From assembly GCF_000022485.1 (NCBI RefSeq), contig NC_012623.1, positions 496,001 through 560,000 on the forward strand: DNA of 64,000 nucleotides. The letters run 5' to 3'. This stretch comes from Sulfolobus islandicus Y.N.15.51. GTDB taxonomy: Archaea; Thermoproteota; Thermoprotei_A; Sulfolobales; Sulfolobaceae. Shown piece by piece: positions 9,878-18,493 of the stretch (its first letter is position 1; every line of letters starts with the position of its first letter). The position numbers were made by a program, and so were the translations under genes. Under the pieces are notes generated by a model. It was not told where the DNA came from and made no database searches. It saw only the letters and a list, made by a program, of their open reading frames with translations.

Positions 9878-10507
9878 ATGATTGTTAAAAATTTCATTAC
9901 TGGGCCACTTGCAACAAACTCTTACCTAATAATTGCGGAAAAGGAAGGGGTAGTAATAGACGCTGGAGGAGATATGAGTGAACTAATACAAGCCGTAAGA
10001 AAAGAGAAGATTAACATAAGGTATATAATAGCAACACACGGTCATTTTGACCACATCATGGGAGTAAACCAATTAAAAAGAGAATTCCCTTCATCACTTT
10101 TCCTAGTTAACGAAAAGGATTTAGGCTTATTAAAGAGAGCTAGTGGGATGGCCCAATCATTTCTTAACCTATCAATTTCAGATGTGGTGAAACCTGACGG
10201 TTTTGTAAAGGAAGGTGATGAAATAGAATTGGGAAGGGAAAAGTTAAGAATTATTGAAACTCCAGGTCATACAATGGGTAGTATTTGCGTTCTAGCAAAT
10301 GGATACATATTCACTGGAGATACGTTATTTTACGGAACTGTTGGCAGAACTGACTTAGGTGGATCTGAAAAATTACTGAGAGAGAGTTTAGAAAAATTGA
10401 AGAAATTACCAGATGAGATAATAGTTTACCCTGGTCACGGTCCATTTACAGTATTGGGATATGAGAAAGTAAAGAATCCATTCCTTACAATGGACATATT
10501 ACCATAA
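9878..10507 (+). CDS. MBL-fold metallohydrolase (glyoxalase II-like)
   Basis: Metallo-beta-lactamase fold hydrolase, 209 aa, with the full zinc-binding set: [10 protein letters not shown] (HxHxDH, residues ~54-60), GHTMGS (third His site), [15 protein letters not shown] (bridging Asp) and YPGHGP (last His). This is the short glyoxalase II-like type that lacks the C-terminal substrate domain of true GloB. It probably hydrolyses thioesters or related substrates in the cytoplasm; the exact substrate is unknown. Its 3' end nearly touches the convergent 72-aa gene. Confidence 0.88.
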   Translation: MIVKNFITGPLATNSYLIIAEKEGVVIDAGGDMSELIQAVRKEKINIRYIIATHGHFDHIMGVNQLKREFPSSLFLVNEKDLGLLKRASGMAQSFLNLSISDVVKPDGFVKEGDEIELGREKLRIIETPGHTMGSICVLANGYIFTGDTLFYGTVGRTDLGGSEKLLRESLEKLKKLPDEIIVYPGHGPFTVLGYEKVKNPFLTMDILP

Positions 10508-10508
10508 G

Positions 10509-10727
10509 TTAGCCCAACTTACTTTCCAACTTATTTTCTAAATCATCTAAAAATACCCCTAACCTCCTAGCAACCTTTTTATCTTGTATTGATTGAATCT
10601 TATCTCTTATTTCATTCAAAAGCTCTTCTGCATCTTCACACTCATCACAATCCTCAGATGAACAATTAACACATTCATCTACTAGTTTTTCCGCCTTATC
10701 TAGTAGTTTTCTAACCTCACTCTCCAT
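10509..10727 (-). CDS. Small acidic Cys-cluster protein (72 aa)
   Basis: Not recognised. A short, highly charged, probably coiled-coil protein with a central cysteine cluster VDECVNCSSEDCDECEDAEE (CxxCxxxxCxxC), which could bind zinc or an Fe-S cluster. It begins MESEVRKLLDKAEKLV. No membrane segment. It ends one base from the MBL gene on the other strand. The clean frame and the four spaced cysteines argue for a real gene. Confidence 0.65.
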   Translation of the reverse strand: MESEVRKLLDKAEKLVDECVNCSSEDCDECEDAEELLNEIRDKIQSIQDKKVARRLGVFLDDLENKLESKLG

Positions 10728-10749
10728 AATTCTATATATTATGAGGTGC

Positions 10750-11116
10750 TATATAATTATTTACTGATTTCCTTACCGCCCTGGAAGGGCAATGGTTTCT
10801 CTCATCGATTCGGAACTACATCTCTCACATGAGGGGCAGTCGAGAGAGTCAGAGACCCCCTTCAGCTTAAATTCATAATTGCAATAACATCACGGTCATT
10901 CTCATAACCGCATGAAGGACAGCGGAAGTATCTATAACTAACTTCCCTCATCTTTTTATTACACTTAGGACATGAAACAGAAGAATAACTGGGATTAACG
11001 AACTTGACAATAAACCCATGCTTCTTAGCTTGCCACACAATCCAGCACTGAACACGACGATACTGCATCAGATAGAGCTTATCACGAGACGTTATCCAGG
11101 TTGAAAGTATCCCCAT
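10750..11116 (-). pseudogene. TnpB C-terminal remnant with IS605-type right end
   Basis: What remains of an IS200/605- or IS607-type tnpB. The frame shows [16 protein letters not shown], the zinc ribbon CPKCNKK...CPSCGYE and the last RuvC motif [10 protein letters not shown]. Only the last ~84 codons survive, so the N-terminus and most of the nuclease are gone. The coding frame runs past an in-frame TGA near 10862 (NLS-stop-RGSLTLSTAPH...), where related elements have a sense codon, then reaches the conserved GC-rich right end. The fragment abuts the stop codon of vapC. It cannot make an active protein. Confidence 0.8.
10770..10870 (-). ncRNA. Omega-RNA-like 3' scaffold of the tnpB remnant
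   Basis: TnpB elements encode a guide RNA that overlaps the 3' end of tnpB and runs to the right end. The conserved GC-rich block here (reading on the minus strand from GTCTCTGACTCTCTCGACTG to CCTTCCAGGGCGG) sits exactly there. It is a relic, since the parent gene is truncated. Assignment is by position and by family knowledge only. Confidence 0.3.
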
Positions 11117-11550
11117 TAAAGCAATATGACTCCTTTGGCGTCTATTCCTTTTTCTTTCAAGAAATTATAAAATGATTTATCCATGGTAATTAGTGGAATT
11201 TTAGTACTTTTATACGCAGTGTATAATATCGCATCAAATATATCCTTCCAACCCTTATTTAGGATTTCATATATCGTCTCGATTTCAAGTTCTTCAATAG
11301 GAATTAGTTTAACGTTGCTCAGAACATAAATTAACCCTTTCATTGCTTCTTCCGGTACTTTGTCTAATTTTAACTTCTTAGCCTCCTTAAATATTACTGC
11401 TAGAAGTTCTGTTAGCATTAGGTTAGGATAGTATATTGCCCTCCCTTCCAGCAATTCATCTTTTATACCTTTAACCTTAATCCCCACTAAAGGTAATAGA
11501 AAACTAGTATCAACTATTAATTCCGAGAGACCCGCTAATCTCTTCTCCAA
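11116..11550 (-). CDS. vapC: VapC-type PIN-domain toxin
   Basis: RNase toxin of a type II toxin-antitoxin pair. PIN acidic residues are present in order: IVDTSFLLP (Asp14), TELLAV (Glu), [12 protein letters not shown] (Asp) and [12 protein letters not shown] (Asp), which would bind Mg2+ or Mn2+. 144 aa. The first ATG lies inside vapB and the two frames overlap by 41 bases, as is common for vapBC. The later codons before IVDTS offer no other ATG, GTG or TTG, so I keep this start. The gene is intact although a TnpB scar touches its stop. Confidence 0.85.
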   Translation of the reverse strand: MEKRLAGLSELIVDTSFLLPLVGIKVKGIKDELLEGRAIYYPNLMLTELLAVIFKEAKKLKLDKVPEEAMKGLIYVLSNVKLIPIEELEIETIYEILNKGWKDIFDAILYTAYKSTKIPLITMDKSFYNFLKEKGIDAKGVILL

Positions 11551-11737
11551 CCTCCTCTACCTCCTCTGGACTTATTTCAGCCCAATACTTTGAAGGTTTC
11601 CTTACCGGTATTAACTCTATCTTACCATCCTCTACTACTATAACTAACCTATCCCCCTCTTTTAAGTTAAGACTATTTGCAATTTCTTTAGGAATGTAAA
11701 TCGCATTTCTTTTACCTATCCTTATGATCCTATCCAT
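11510..11737 (-). CDS. vapB: VapB-type antitoxin, AbrB/SpoVT fold
   Basis: 75-aa antitoxin. The N-terminal swapped-hairpin DNA-binding domain is clear (IGKRNAIYIPKEIANSLNLKEGDRL and VEDGKIELIPV). The C-terminus is acidic and would wrap the VapC active site. First gene of the operon with vapC. The ATG at 11737 lies just downstream of a perfect 16-base palindrome and an AT-rich box, pointing to autoregulation. Confidence 0.87.
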   Translation of the reverse strand: MDRIIRIGKRNAIYIPKEIANSLNLKEGDRLVIVVEDGKIELIPVRKPSKYWAEISPEEVEEVGEEISGSLGINS

Positions 11738-11744
11738 AAGATTT

Positions 11745-11760
11745 GTCTGATTAATCAGAC
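11745..11760. promoter_or_regulatory. Palindromic operator in the vapBC promoter
   Basis: GTCTGATTAATCAGAC is a perfect 16-base palindrome 8-23 bases before the vapB ATG. A TATA-like CTTATTAG follows at about 11763-11770 (minus-strand sense), so a bound VapB-VapC complex would cover the region between TATA box and start point. The repressor assignment is inference from the known autoregulation of AbrB-type antitoxins. Confidence 0.6.
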
Positions 11761-12034
11761 TAATAAGACTTCCTATTATGCTTACATCTACATCACAAGA
11801 GAATGGGACGATTCACGGTAGTATTTTTGAAAAGTCCTTAGACTAGAATTAAAATTAATGCAGAATCTAATAACTACTTTCTAACTAAGATGATAAGTGT
11901 TTACCTATGGCGTAACTTTTCCTTACTTTTAATTACTTCTAATTCCGCCATGGGGCACCCCTCCTAAGGGATCATAAACTGTCACCCTTAAATCATTGGG
12001 GCTAGTTGAGGGAAACGCCTATATAGGTTTATTA

Positions 12035-12061
12035 GTCGAGGAGAGTAATACTCTCCTCGAC
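12035..12061 (+). ncRNA. Hairpin in the IS110 left end (bridge-RNA candidate)
   Basis: A perfect 12-bp stem (GTCGAGGAGAGT paired with ACTCTCCTCGAC) closed by a 3-base AAT loop. It lies in the ~190-base non-coding left end before the transposase coding homology. IS110 recombinases use an RNA from this end that pairs with target and donor DNA, so the hairpin may be part of such an RNA. Whether it is transcribed cannot be seen. Confidence 0.4.
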
Positions 12062-12070
12062 TGGGGAAAC

Positions 12071-13496
12071 ATGGTCGAGAGGGAAACTGAAGCGAAGTCT
12101 TCGGGTAGTGGCGTGACAAACCCCTACCATCGGACTGAACATTGTGATAAAATTCACGCATATAGGTGTGATAAAGAGGTAGGGGTAATAGGGATAGATG
12201 TATCAAAGGACCATTTAATTACAAGTAGGGGGAGGGTGAGAAGATACGAGAACAAAAAGGAGGGTTATGAGGAAATCCTCAAGATGAAACCTTGCACAAT
12301 AGTCCTAGAGCCTACCGGAGTATATGCAATAAAGCCTTCACAATACTTCAAGGAGAGAGGGGTAAGAGTACTACAAGTCAGCCCAAACGTGTTATCAAGG
12401 GAAAAGGAGTTTAGGGGAAAGAAAACAGATTTTTACGACGCAGAAAAATTAGAAAACATGGTCGACAAGGCTAAGGAGTACGATTACAACCCCTTAAAGG
12501 AATTAGTAACACTCTACCTCTTCCTAAAGGACATAGAGACGAAATACAAGAACAGGCTAAAGAGAGCACTATTCCTAGTAAGCGATAACGATAAGGTAAG
12601 CAAGGACAGGTTGGAAAAAACTTGCGAAAGGAGATTTCACACAGGAAGAACTATACCAACTTGAATACACCCCCTTAGTACTTGAGGAAATCAAAATCCT
12701 GGCTAAAAACCTCCTAGAAACGCAAGAGAGGTTCGGTAGACCCAAAATCTAATTAGTAAAAATAATTTTTATTCATTATTAGTAGTTCGTAACGATTTAA
12801 TGTAATTAGTTAGATAATTATATGATAATTTTTATAAATTTCCAAGTACCATATTAGATTTTTTATATTTCCACACAATTAACTGAGGAATATTATTATA
12901 ATATTAGAAAATGATAAAGATGTATATGATAGAATCTGTTTTATTTACATTGATTATTTAATACATTATTCTTAATGCTCTTGATTATGAGTATAATAAA
13001 ATATATTCTTTTATTTATTAAGAAAAAATATGAGGTTTAATGTTGAATTTATATTTGTAATATGATTTTGGGTCTACCGAGGTTGAAGGAGGTTAGGAGG
13101 ATGATTGAGGGGCAAGTCCCTCAAGACCACGTCCTATTAACGATACCAGGTGTTGGGAGGCTTGCAGCTGGTATTATTATTGGTATTGTTGGTGATGTTA
13201 AGCGTTTTCCTAAGCCTGAGTCCTTTGTTGCTTATTGCGGTTTAGATCCCGTAGTGGAGAGGAGCGGGAAGGCTGTGGTAAGTAGGGGGATTTCCAAGAG
13301 GGGTCATAAGTACTTGCGTAGCTTGTTCTACTTTTTAGCAATGAGGAGTTATTCTAGGAACCCAACCTTATTGAAGTTTTATGAAACACACAAGGATAGG
13401 TTGAAGGGTAAGAAGTTGTATGTCGCTTTGGCTAGGAAGTTGGCAAGGGTTGTTTGGAGTGTTTGGTATAATAATAAGCCTTATGAGCCTAAATAA
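12071..13496 (+). pseudogene. IS110 transposase (DEDD), frameshifted and interrupted
   Basis: The N-terminal RuvC-like half shows GVIGIDVSKDHL (first Asp), VLEPTGVY (Glu) and KTDFYDAEKLE (Asp-Asp). The C-terminal Tnp20 half shows TIPGVGRLAAG and GLDPVVERSGKAVVSRGISKRGHKYLRS, which holds the candidate catalytic Ser. The frame shifts at an A6 run (12615-12620): with five A's it reads on as LEKLAKGDFTQEELYQLEYTP. It is also split by the insertion at 12734-13079. Joining 12733 to 13085 restores ...ETQERLKEVRRMIEG in frame. The start is uncertain: ATG 12071 is the nearest in-frame ATG before GIDVSKD. Confidence 0.82.
12734..13079. mobile_element. 346-bp MITE-like element with ISC1225-type ends
   Basis: The ends are perfect 16-base inverted repeats (CGGTAGACCCAAAATC and its complement), flanked by a 5-base target duplication AGGTT (12729-12733 and 13080-13084). 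The interior is very AT-rich and has no gene. The ends match those of the ISC1225-like element at 29380-30582. The right end also matches beyond the repeat (CATATTA then an A-rich stretch), so that transposase could mobilise it. Confidence 0.8.
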
Positions 13497-13515
13497 GTAA
13501 GCCCTCCCCCGAATC

Positions 13516-13544
13516 GCCACGTGGGTTGAAAGGACCCACGTGGC
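13516..13544. repeat. Hairpin after the IS110 transposase
   Basis: GCCACGTGGGT and ACCCACGTGGC form a perfect 11-bp stem with a 7-base loop, 20 bases after the transposase stop. It may be part of the right end or a transcription/RNA-stability element. Confidence 0.5.
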
Positions 13545-13849
13545 AATGTTAGCTAATACTATGCTTGAAGTTTGAGCGAAAGATTTATTACTGAACGCCA
13601 CTATCCTCCCATCCACACTTTTATCACTCCCCAAACCTCGTGAGCAGTGCCCGTCATCAGTTGGGAGATCACCAATAGAAAATACATTGTAATACTATAT
13701 AAACATTATTTAATCAAAACGATATTTAGAAGTAATTAAAAATAACCAGTGGTTACGTAAAAGAGTTACAGTCTTCAAATAGAGAAAATTACAATATTAT
13801 GAGTATGCTCAAGTATTGATTTTATTAACCGAAAATATTATGAATCTTT
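13545..13849. other. Gene-free stretch before the MaoC gene
   Basis: No coding frame of note. The first part is moderately GC-rich and is probably IS-derived. The last ~150 bases are AT-rich, ending in a TTTTATTAA box about 27 nt before the ATG at 13850. Confidence 0.4.
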
Positions 13850-14335
13850 ATGTCAGAAAACTCAGAAGGTCCTTATTTTGAAGATTTTAAAATAGGGCAA
13901 AAGTTTAAGAGTAAGGTAGGTAGGACTATAACTGATGTAGATAATATCTGGTTTACCCTTCTAACGAATAATAGTAATCAAATACATTTCAATAAGGATT
14001 ACACTGAGAAATATTTCCCTGGAGAGCCTTTTAAGGGTAGATTGGTAGTAAACGGATTTTTAACCCTAGCCATAGTAGCAGGATTATTAGTAGAGCAAAC
14101 TAGTCAGAATGGTTTCATGCTAGGTATAGAGAACGTAAAGTTTTTACACCCAGTATTTTCTGGCGATACTATTTACGCTGATGCTGAGGTCATTGAGGTT
14201 AGGGAATCTAAGAGTAGACCCAGTTTTGGAATAGTCAAGATAAGGTCATATGGATACAACCAAAAAGGAGAGAAACTCATAGAATTCGATAGAGTTTTTA
14301 TGGTAAGGAAAAGAGGTGCAAAGTGGTTTAGCTAG
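13850..14335 (+). CDS. MaoC-like (R)-specific enoyl-CoA hydratase
   Basis: 161-aa hotdog-fold hydratase. The N-terminal YFEDFKIGQKFKSKVGRTIT and the hydratase-2 stretch LLTNNSNQIHFNKDY are seen. The usual catalytic Asp of the D-x4-H motif is replaced by Asn while the His is kept, a pattern I associate with mesaconyl-CoA or beta-methylmalyl-CoA hydratase relatives rather than classic PhaJ. It acts on a short-chain acyl-CoA in the cytoplasm; the exact substrate is unknown. Probably leaderless. Convergent with the pilin-like operon (8-base overlap at the stops). Confidence 0.8.
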   Translation: MSENSEGPYFEDFKIGQKFKSKVGRTITDVDNIWFTLLTNNSNQIHFNKDYTEKYFPGEPFKGRLVVNGFLTLAIVAGLLVEQTSQNGFMLGIENVKFLHPVFSGDTIYADAEVIEVRESKSRPSFGIVKIRSYGYNQKGEKLIEFDRVFMVRKRGAKWFS

Positions 14336-14831
14336 TGAACGCTGTCTCATTAGGGTAAACTTGGGCAAACACTGTAACATTATAACCATTAATTTGGAGG
14401 ACAACAGAAGAGTTCCATACGTAAGCTGGTAATGAGAAATTATAGATAAGGGGTTGTGGAAGGTGCTTGCCGTTGAGAGGTTGTGCTTGCCCACTAGCGA
14501 TTATAAATGGTATTACCCTAGAGGTGACATTATAAATCACACTACCCTTCATATAATAGACACCCGTTAGAGTATAGTTACCATTCCCCTTTAGTACAAT
14601 GAGAGTAGAATTAGCCCAAACTGAACTTGAGGAACTTTTTGGATAAGTAGAATTGAAAAATATTAGAATTCCACCACCATTTATCTGATTCTTTAGAACT
14701 TGAACATAGTCTAATTGTTTGGCTGAAGGTACAGAATAGTTATTAAGTATATAAAACAAGGGAACAAGTATCAATACTATTATTATTATAGCTATTATGA
14801 AACCGATATATTCTGATTGAGCCTTCCTCAT
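14328..14831 (-). CDS. Type IV pilin-like secreted protein (167 aa)
   Basis: The N-terminus MRKAQSEYIGFIIAIIIIVL has a short basic leader, a possible PibD/class III cleavage site (RKA|QS) and a long hydrophobic helix, as in archaeal pilins. The rest is a Ser/Thr/Asn-rich beta protein with several N-glycosylation sequons and is probably outside the membrane. Last gene of a four-gene operon, 9 bases after the previous stop. Not assigned to a named pilus system, since no secretion ATPase or platform gene lies nearby. Confidence 0.7.
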   Translation of the reverse strand: MRKAQSEYIGFIIAIIIIVLILVPLFYILNNYSVPSAKQLDYVQVLKNQINGGGILIFFNSTYPKSSSSSVWANSTLIVLKGNGNYTLTGVYYMKGSVIYNVTSRVIPFIIASGQAQPLNGKHLPQPLIYNFSLPAYVWNSSVVLQINGYNVTVFAQVYPNETAFTS

Positions 14832-14840
14832 GGTTAATCA

Positions 14841-16250
14841 CTACAATTGTTGCCAATATTCTGTTACGGCATAGTTAACCGTTATGTTCATTGGTTGATT
14901 AATTATAACATAGGATGGAATATTCGGGAATGTGTAAGTAAATGATGTTCTGTTAGAATATTGGAATATAACTGTTTGTGCACCATAGGTACTTGATCCA
15001 GTAAATATTCCAGTGGGGTCAAAACTATAGTTCCCTCCAATTATCCAATAAGGATTAGGATTATTGTAATTATACACTGTACCATTGAGGATTAAGCAAA
15101 CTTGACCATACTGTTTCTCATTATAATTTCCAATAATCTTAACTAGGTAGTAGTTATAATCATTTAGATAGTTCAAATAAACTGTTGGGTTTGTAGCTCC
15201 TGGTGGTACAAATATTAGAAAAGACTTTGCAACGTACGTCTTCCCGTTATATCCAGCGTTAGAATATGAATAATGACTTATTACACCTTGGGACTGTTGT
15301 GTAGTATCATTAGCTTGTAATGTTATGACTGTAATATTAACATACCCTGCTGGTACAGTAATTGTTTGCTCGTTTTGAATAGTATAACTGTTACCATTAA
15401 CAAAAATCGACACATAGATATTACTATCACCTTTAACTTGTAAGGTCAAGCCCACAGTACTGGTTATTTGGGTGTAGTTGCCTATTAACACTACGGGTTG
15501 ACCTCTTAAGGTAACTTGTATTCCTTGGCTAGAGGTTGAATTAACAGTAGCTAACCCTAAGACTATCCAATTATGAAATACACCAGTTATAATCTGTCCC
15601 TTAGAGTTCTGATAAAACACATACTGAGGCAGTCTAGTCACAAAAGTCCCAGTCTGGTTCGAGAACGCAATTGGAGTAGTAAAATTCTTATAGGTACCAT
15701 ATATGTTCGTAGTAACGTTAGTAGACACTGATGATGGCCCACTTGAGGTATATATTTGAGTCAAAATCTCTACTCCTCCTCTACTTGCGGTCGCAAAGGG
15801 ACCTATTGATGATCCAGATTGCAAAAAGAATATATTGCCTAACGATGTGACTATGATGATTGGTCTACCTTGAATATAACTAGGTAAACTAATAACTTGA
15901 CCTTTTGATATCACAAGAGGATATTTGATTGAAGTTAAGTTTAACCATATCCCGTTTGTATTGAGATATAGAATGCTCACAATCGTTAAATTCGAAGGGG
16001 GTACAAAGGTTCCATTAGAATATACCGCGTAAATTGAACTACCGTTATAGTATAAGGATGGATGACCAGTAGTTACTTGTGAAATTTGAAGGTTTTTTAG
16101 ATAGACGTAATTATTAACTATAGAGGTTTTTACAGTATTATTCTGAGAAATATTGTTTAAATAGTATAAGAATGGTATGAAGACTAAGAGAATAACAAAT
16201 ATGAGAATAATAATTGATATCACGTTAGATAGAGCCCTATTCTTAACCAT
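14841..16250 (-). CDS. Large pilin-like surface protein (469 aa)
   Basis: Starting at MVKNRALSNVISIIILIFV, the protein has a class III-like signal (NRA|LS) and one N-terminal membrane helix, then ~430 residues of Thr/Asn/Tyr-rich beta sequence with many sequons. I choose the ATG at 16250 over 16274 because it puts the signal right at the N-terminus and overlaps the upstream stop closely, as expected for coupled genes. Residues around GVFHNWIVLGLATVNS resemble ATFQNWTIVGYGNLNS in the next gene upstream, so the two share a domain. Likely an extracellular filament or adhesin component. Confidence 0.68.
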   Translation of the reverse strand: MVKNRALSNVISIIILIFVILLVFIPFLYYLNNISQNNTVKTSIVNNYVYLKNLQISQVTTGHPSLYYNGSSIYAVYSNGTFVPPSNLTIVSILYLNTNGIWLNLTSIKYPLVISKGQVISLPSYIQGRPIIIVTSLGNIFFLQSGSSIGPFATASRGGVEILTQIYTSSGPSSVSTNVTTNIYGTYKNFTTPIAFSNQTGTFVTRLPQYVFYQNSKGQIITGVFHNWIVLGLATVNSTSSQGIQVTLRGQPVVLIGNYTQITSTVGLTLQVKGDSNIYVSIFVNGNSYTIQNEQTITVPAGYVNITVITLQANDTTQQSQGVISHYSYSNAGYNGKTYVAKSFLIFVPPGATNPTVYLNYLNDYNYYLVKIIGNYNEKQYGQVCLILNGTVYNYNNPNPYWIIGGNYSFDPTGIFTGSSTYGAQTVIFQYSNRTSFTYTFPNIPSYVIINQPMNITVNYAVTEYWQQL

Positions 16251-17910
16251 TGTTCCCACCATTTGGTATGGCACCGTATTTCCATTCCTCGTAATTAATT
16301 ATTATAAGGGGGGAATTTATGTACATTATACCGTAATCCCCACTTTGACCTTTAGGATAGTATGCATAACCATTAGTATACGTTACATTATAGATAGTCA
16401 CATTCTGTGGACAAGATAAGAGACCAGTATAATTTGTACCAGTATTATTTCCAACTTTAACAATCGTGAAGTTACCACTTAACTCTTGTAAATAATCTAA
16501 AGTAATTTCCAATTCCGTTCCACTCTTGAAATATATCTTTTCTGGAACGTAGTTGTTAATGTTTCCGAGTGTAATAACTTGATTTGTTCCTAAAACTTGA
16601 ACCTGAAGTTCTTGTCCCGAAATACTTATATTAACTGGAGTAGAATTATAAGAAGCCCAAATACCTTGAGGAAAGTAGAAGTAATTTTCAGCAATTACTA
16701 AGTAGTATGTTTGATCTAGTTGGTAATTACCAATAATTTTGCCACTACCATTAACGAAGACTGTGTAGCTGTTGATTATATTTATCTCACTAGTGTTTGT
16801 TGATAAACCTGTGAATTGATAACAATTTATTTGACCACCTTGTATCGTTACTTTTCCATTCTGCATGAATATACCATTCTTAATTGGCATTACATTATAA
16901 GCACCTTGATAGTTGGTTGAGGTATAATCAAAGGTTATATTATAATACGAGGGAAATTGTATTATATGGTAACCATAAGTCAATTGCAATTGTAATCCAG
17001 TAGAATTTATATAGTATTGTTTATTATCTATTAATACTGGTATTGTATTGTTAAGTGAAGTTAAGGTAACTTGATTATTATTACTGGGATTTATAGTACT
17101 TCCTAATGGTAAATTACTAGTATTTATCACAACTGTAAATTTCTGTAACTGTGCCTTATATATCGCAGTTAAAACTAGAGGTCCGGTTACAGTAAAAGTG
17201 GTGGAAAGTTTAGAAGGCGAATTTAAATTCCCATATCCTACTATGGTCCAGTTCTGGAATGTAGCGGTCAAACCATAACCTTGTAAGAATATAGTAGAAC
17301 CGTTCTTATCACTAATCGAATACGTCCCAGGATTTAGATAATAGACTTGCGGGGTTAAGAGTGATGGATTCGCCCCTAAAATAACTTGAATGCTTACTGG
17401 AATTACCTTGCTTCCATTTATAACAAATGCAGTAACATAAACTGGAACCTTACCCGCAGGTCCCGATATAGTAACTGTAGTAACTGAAGTGTTAGGATTT
17501 AGAAAATAGAAATTAGCTTGAGAAGATACTATTAGGATGGGTTGATTAAATGCAGCACGTGGTAAGTAAATGTTCTGGTTTCCAGCTAGTAGTATTGAAT
17601 TTTTAAGAGCTGGAACCCATGTACTACCATTAAAATAGTAAATTTGTGTTATATTAAGTGGATACGGTATTGAGTTATATAAAAATTCGATATAAGGCAT
17701 TAAGGAGGAATTGTAATATATATTGGGATTTCCTCTAAATACCTGATTTTCTTCATTTTTCTGAAGTTGTTGATAACCAGTACCGGCAATCTGCCCTTGG
17801 CTCGAATATATTGGAGTTGAGTTAAATATCAGTAATGCTGGTATCAATACGGAAAGGAGAACTATGAGCATTATTATTAAGAATATTGCGGAAGATAATG
17901 CTTTCCTCAT
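16243..17910 (-). CDS. Large pilin-like surface protein (555 aa)
   Basis: N-terminus MRKALSSAIFLIIMLIVLLS carries a class III-like signal peptide (RKA|LS) and a membrane helix. The remaining ~520 residues are beta-rich, glycosylation-prone sequence with repeated modules, including ATFQNWTIVGYGNLNSPSKL. The start overlaps the previous gene's stop by 4 bases (ATGA type) and the end overlaps the next gene, so the four genes are one transcript. No enzymatic motif is seen. The function is probably structural or adhesive at the cell surface. Confidence 0.7.
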   Translation of the reverse strand: MRKALSSAIFLIIMLIVLLSVLIPALLIFNSTPIYSSQGQIAGTGYQQLQKNEENQVFRGNPNIYYNSSLMPYIEFLYNSIPYPLNITQIYYFNGSTWVPALKNSILLAGNQNIYLPRAAFNQPILIVSSQANFYFLNPNTSVTTVTISGPAGKVPVYVTAFVINGSKVIPVSIQVILGANPSLLTPQVYYLNPGTYSISDKNGSTIFLQGYGLTATFQNWTIVGYGNLNSPSKLSTTFTVTGPLVLTAIYKAQLQKFTVVINTSNLPLGSTINPSNNNQVTLTSLNNTIPVLIDNKQYYINSTGLQLQLTYGYHIIQFPSYYNITFDYTSTNYQGAYNVMPIKNGIFMQNGKVTIQGGQINCYQFTGLSTNTSEINIINSYTVFVNGSGKIIGNYQLDQTYYLVIAENYFYFPQGIWASYNSTPVNISISGQELQVQVLGTNQVITLGNINNYVPEKIYFKSGTELEITLDYLQELSGNFTIVKVGNNTGTNYTGLLSCPQNVTIYNVTYTNGYAYYPKGQSGDYGIMYINSPLIIINYEEWKYGAIPNGGNNG

Positions 17911-18470
17911 GTTGAAGGTACCCCCGTAAAGGTATATGCTATTCTAAACCAATAACCGTTTGAGTTATATAATACCCAAACTACTAAAATATAATTACTC
18001 CCGCTTACTCCGTTTACCATTACCGTAACCGGAGTATTAAAGGGCACTGAATATGCTGTTATTTGAGAACCGTAAGTTATTTTACCGCTTATATCGTATA
18101 TTGGTACACTTATTATAGTATTTTTAGCTAATTTACCATTTGATAAATAAACTGAAAATTGTGGAGGTGACTGAGGTGTTACTAACCCTACGTCTTGCTG
18201 TAAATATGAAGGTTCTGGAAAGACTATTAAAGTAACGTTTCCAGCTATTGCTGGATTATATACCTCAATTACTGTGCTTGCACTTGATGAACCAATTATT
18301 AATGGTCCAACTGATATTGTTGTTGACGAGGATATGGAACTGGCTTGTTGTTGAGCTAGGCTAAATATCTCATGAGGTATGAAATAGGAAGTAGTAAAAC
18401 CAAATAATACTAATCCTATTAGAACTACTGCAATAACTATAATAAACTCCTCTGTAACTTCTGAAGGCAT
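17907..18470 (-). CDS. Pilin-like protein heading the surface operon (187 aa)
   Basis: MPSEVTEEFIIVIAVVLIGLV: a short leader, a putative cleavage site (SE|VT) and a hydrophobic helix, then ~140 residues of beta-rich domain. First gene of the operon. The ATG is 28 nt from a palindromic TATA box, giving a leaderless message. The N-terminal Glu shortly after the cleavage point is like the Glu5 of type IV pilins. Confidence 0.7.
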   Translation of the reverse strand: MPSEVTEEFIIVIAVVLIGLVLFGFTTSYFIPHEIFSLAQQQASSISSSTTISVGPLIIGSSSASTVIEVYNPAIAGNVTLIVFPEPSYLQQDVGLVTPQSPPQFSVYLSNGKLAKNTIISVPIYDISGKITYGSQITAYSVPFNTPVTVMVNGVSGSNYILVVWVLYNSNGYWFRIAYTFTGVPST

Positions 18471-18493
18471 CTCTATTCTGTATTAAGAAAAAG

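Larger units (their letters stand above)
11990..13550 (+). mobile_element. IS110-family element, broken by a frameshift and a nested insertion
   Basis: The stretch holds a ~200-base structured leader (11990-12185), a DEDD transposase in two pieces, and a short tail with a hairpin. A nested element occupies 12734-13079. Both outer boundaries are approximate, because IS110 elements lack clear inverted repeats and I cannot compare copies here. The layout, with a long non-coding left end before the recombinase, is that of the IS110 group whose left end makes the bridge RNA. Confidence 0.7.

Noticed and set aside
13640-13690. Possible C/D-box RNA (minus strand, CTGATGA near CTGA)
   Set aside because: Boxes C, D', C' and D do not have the right spacing and there is no terminal stem.
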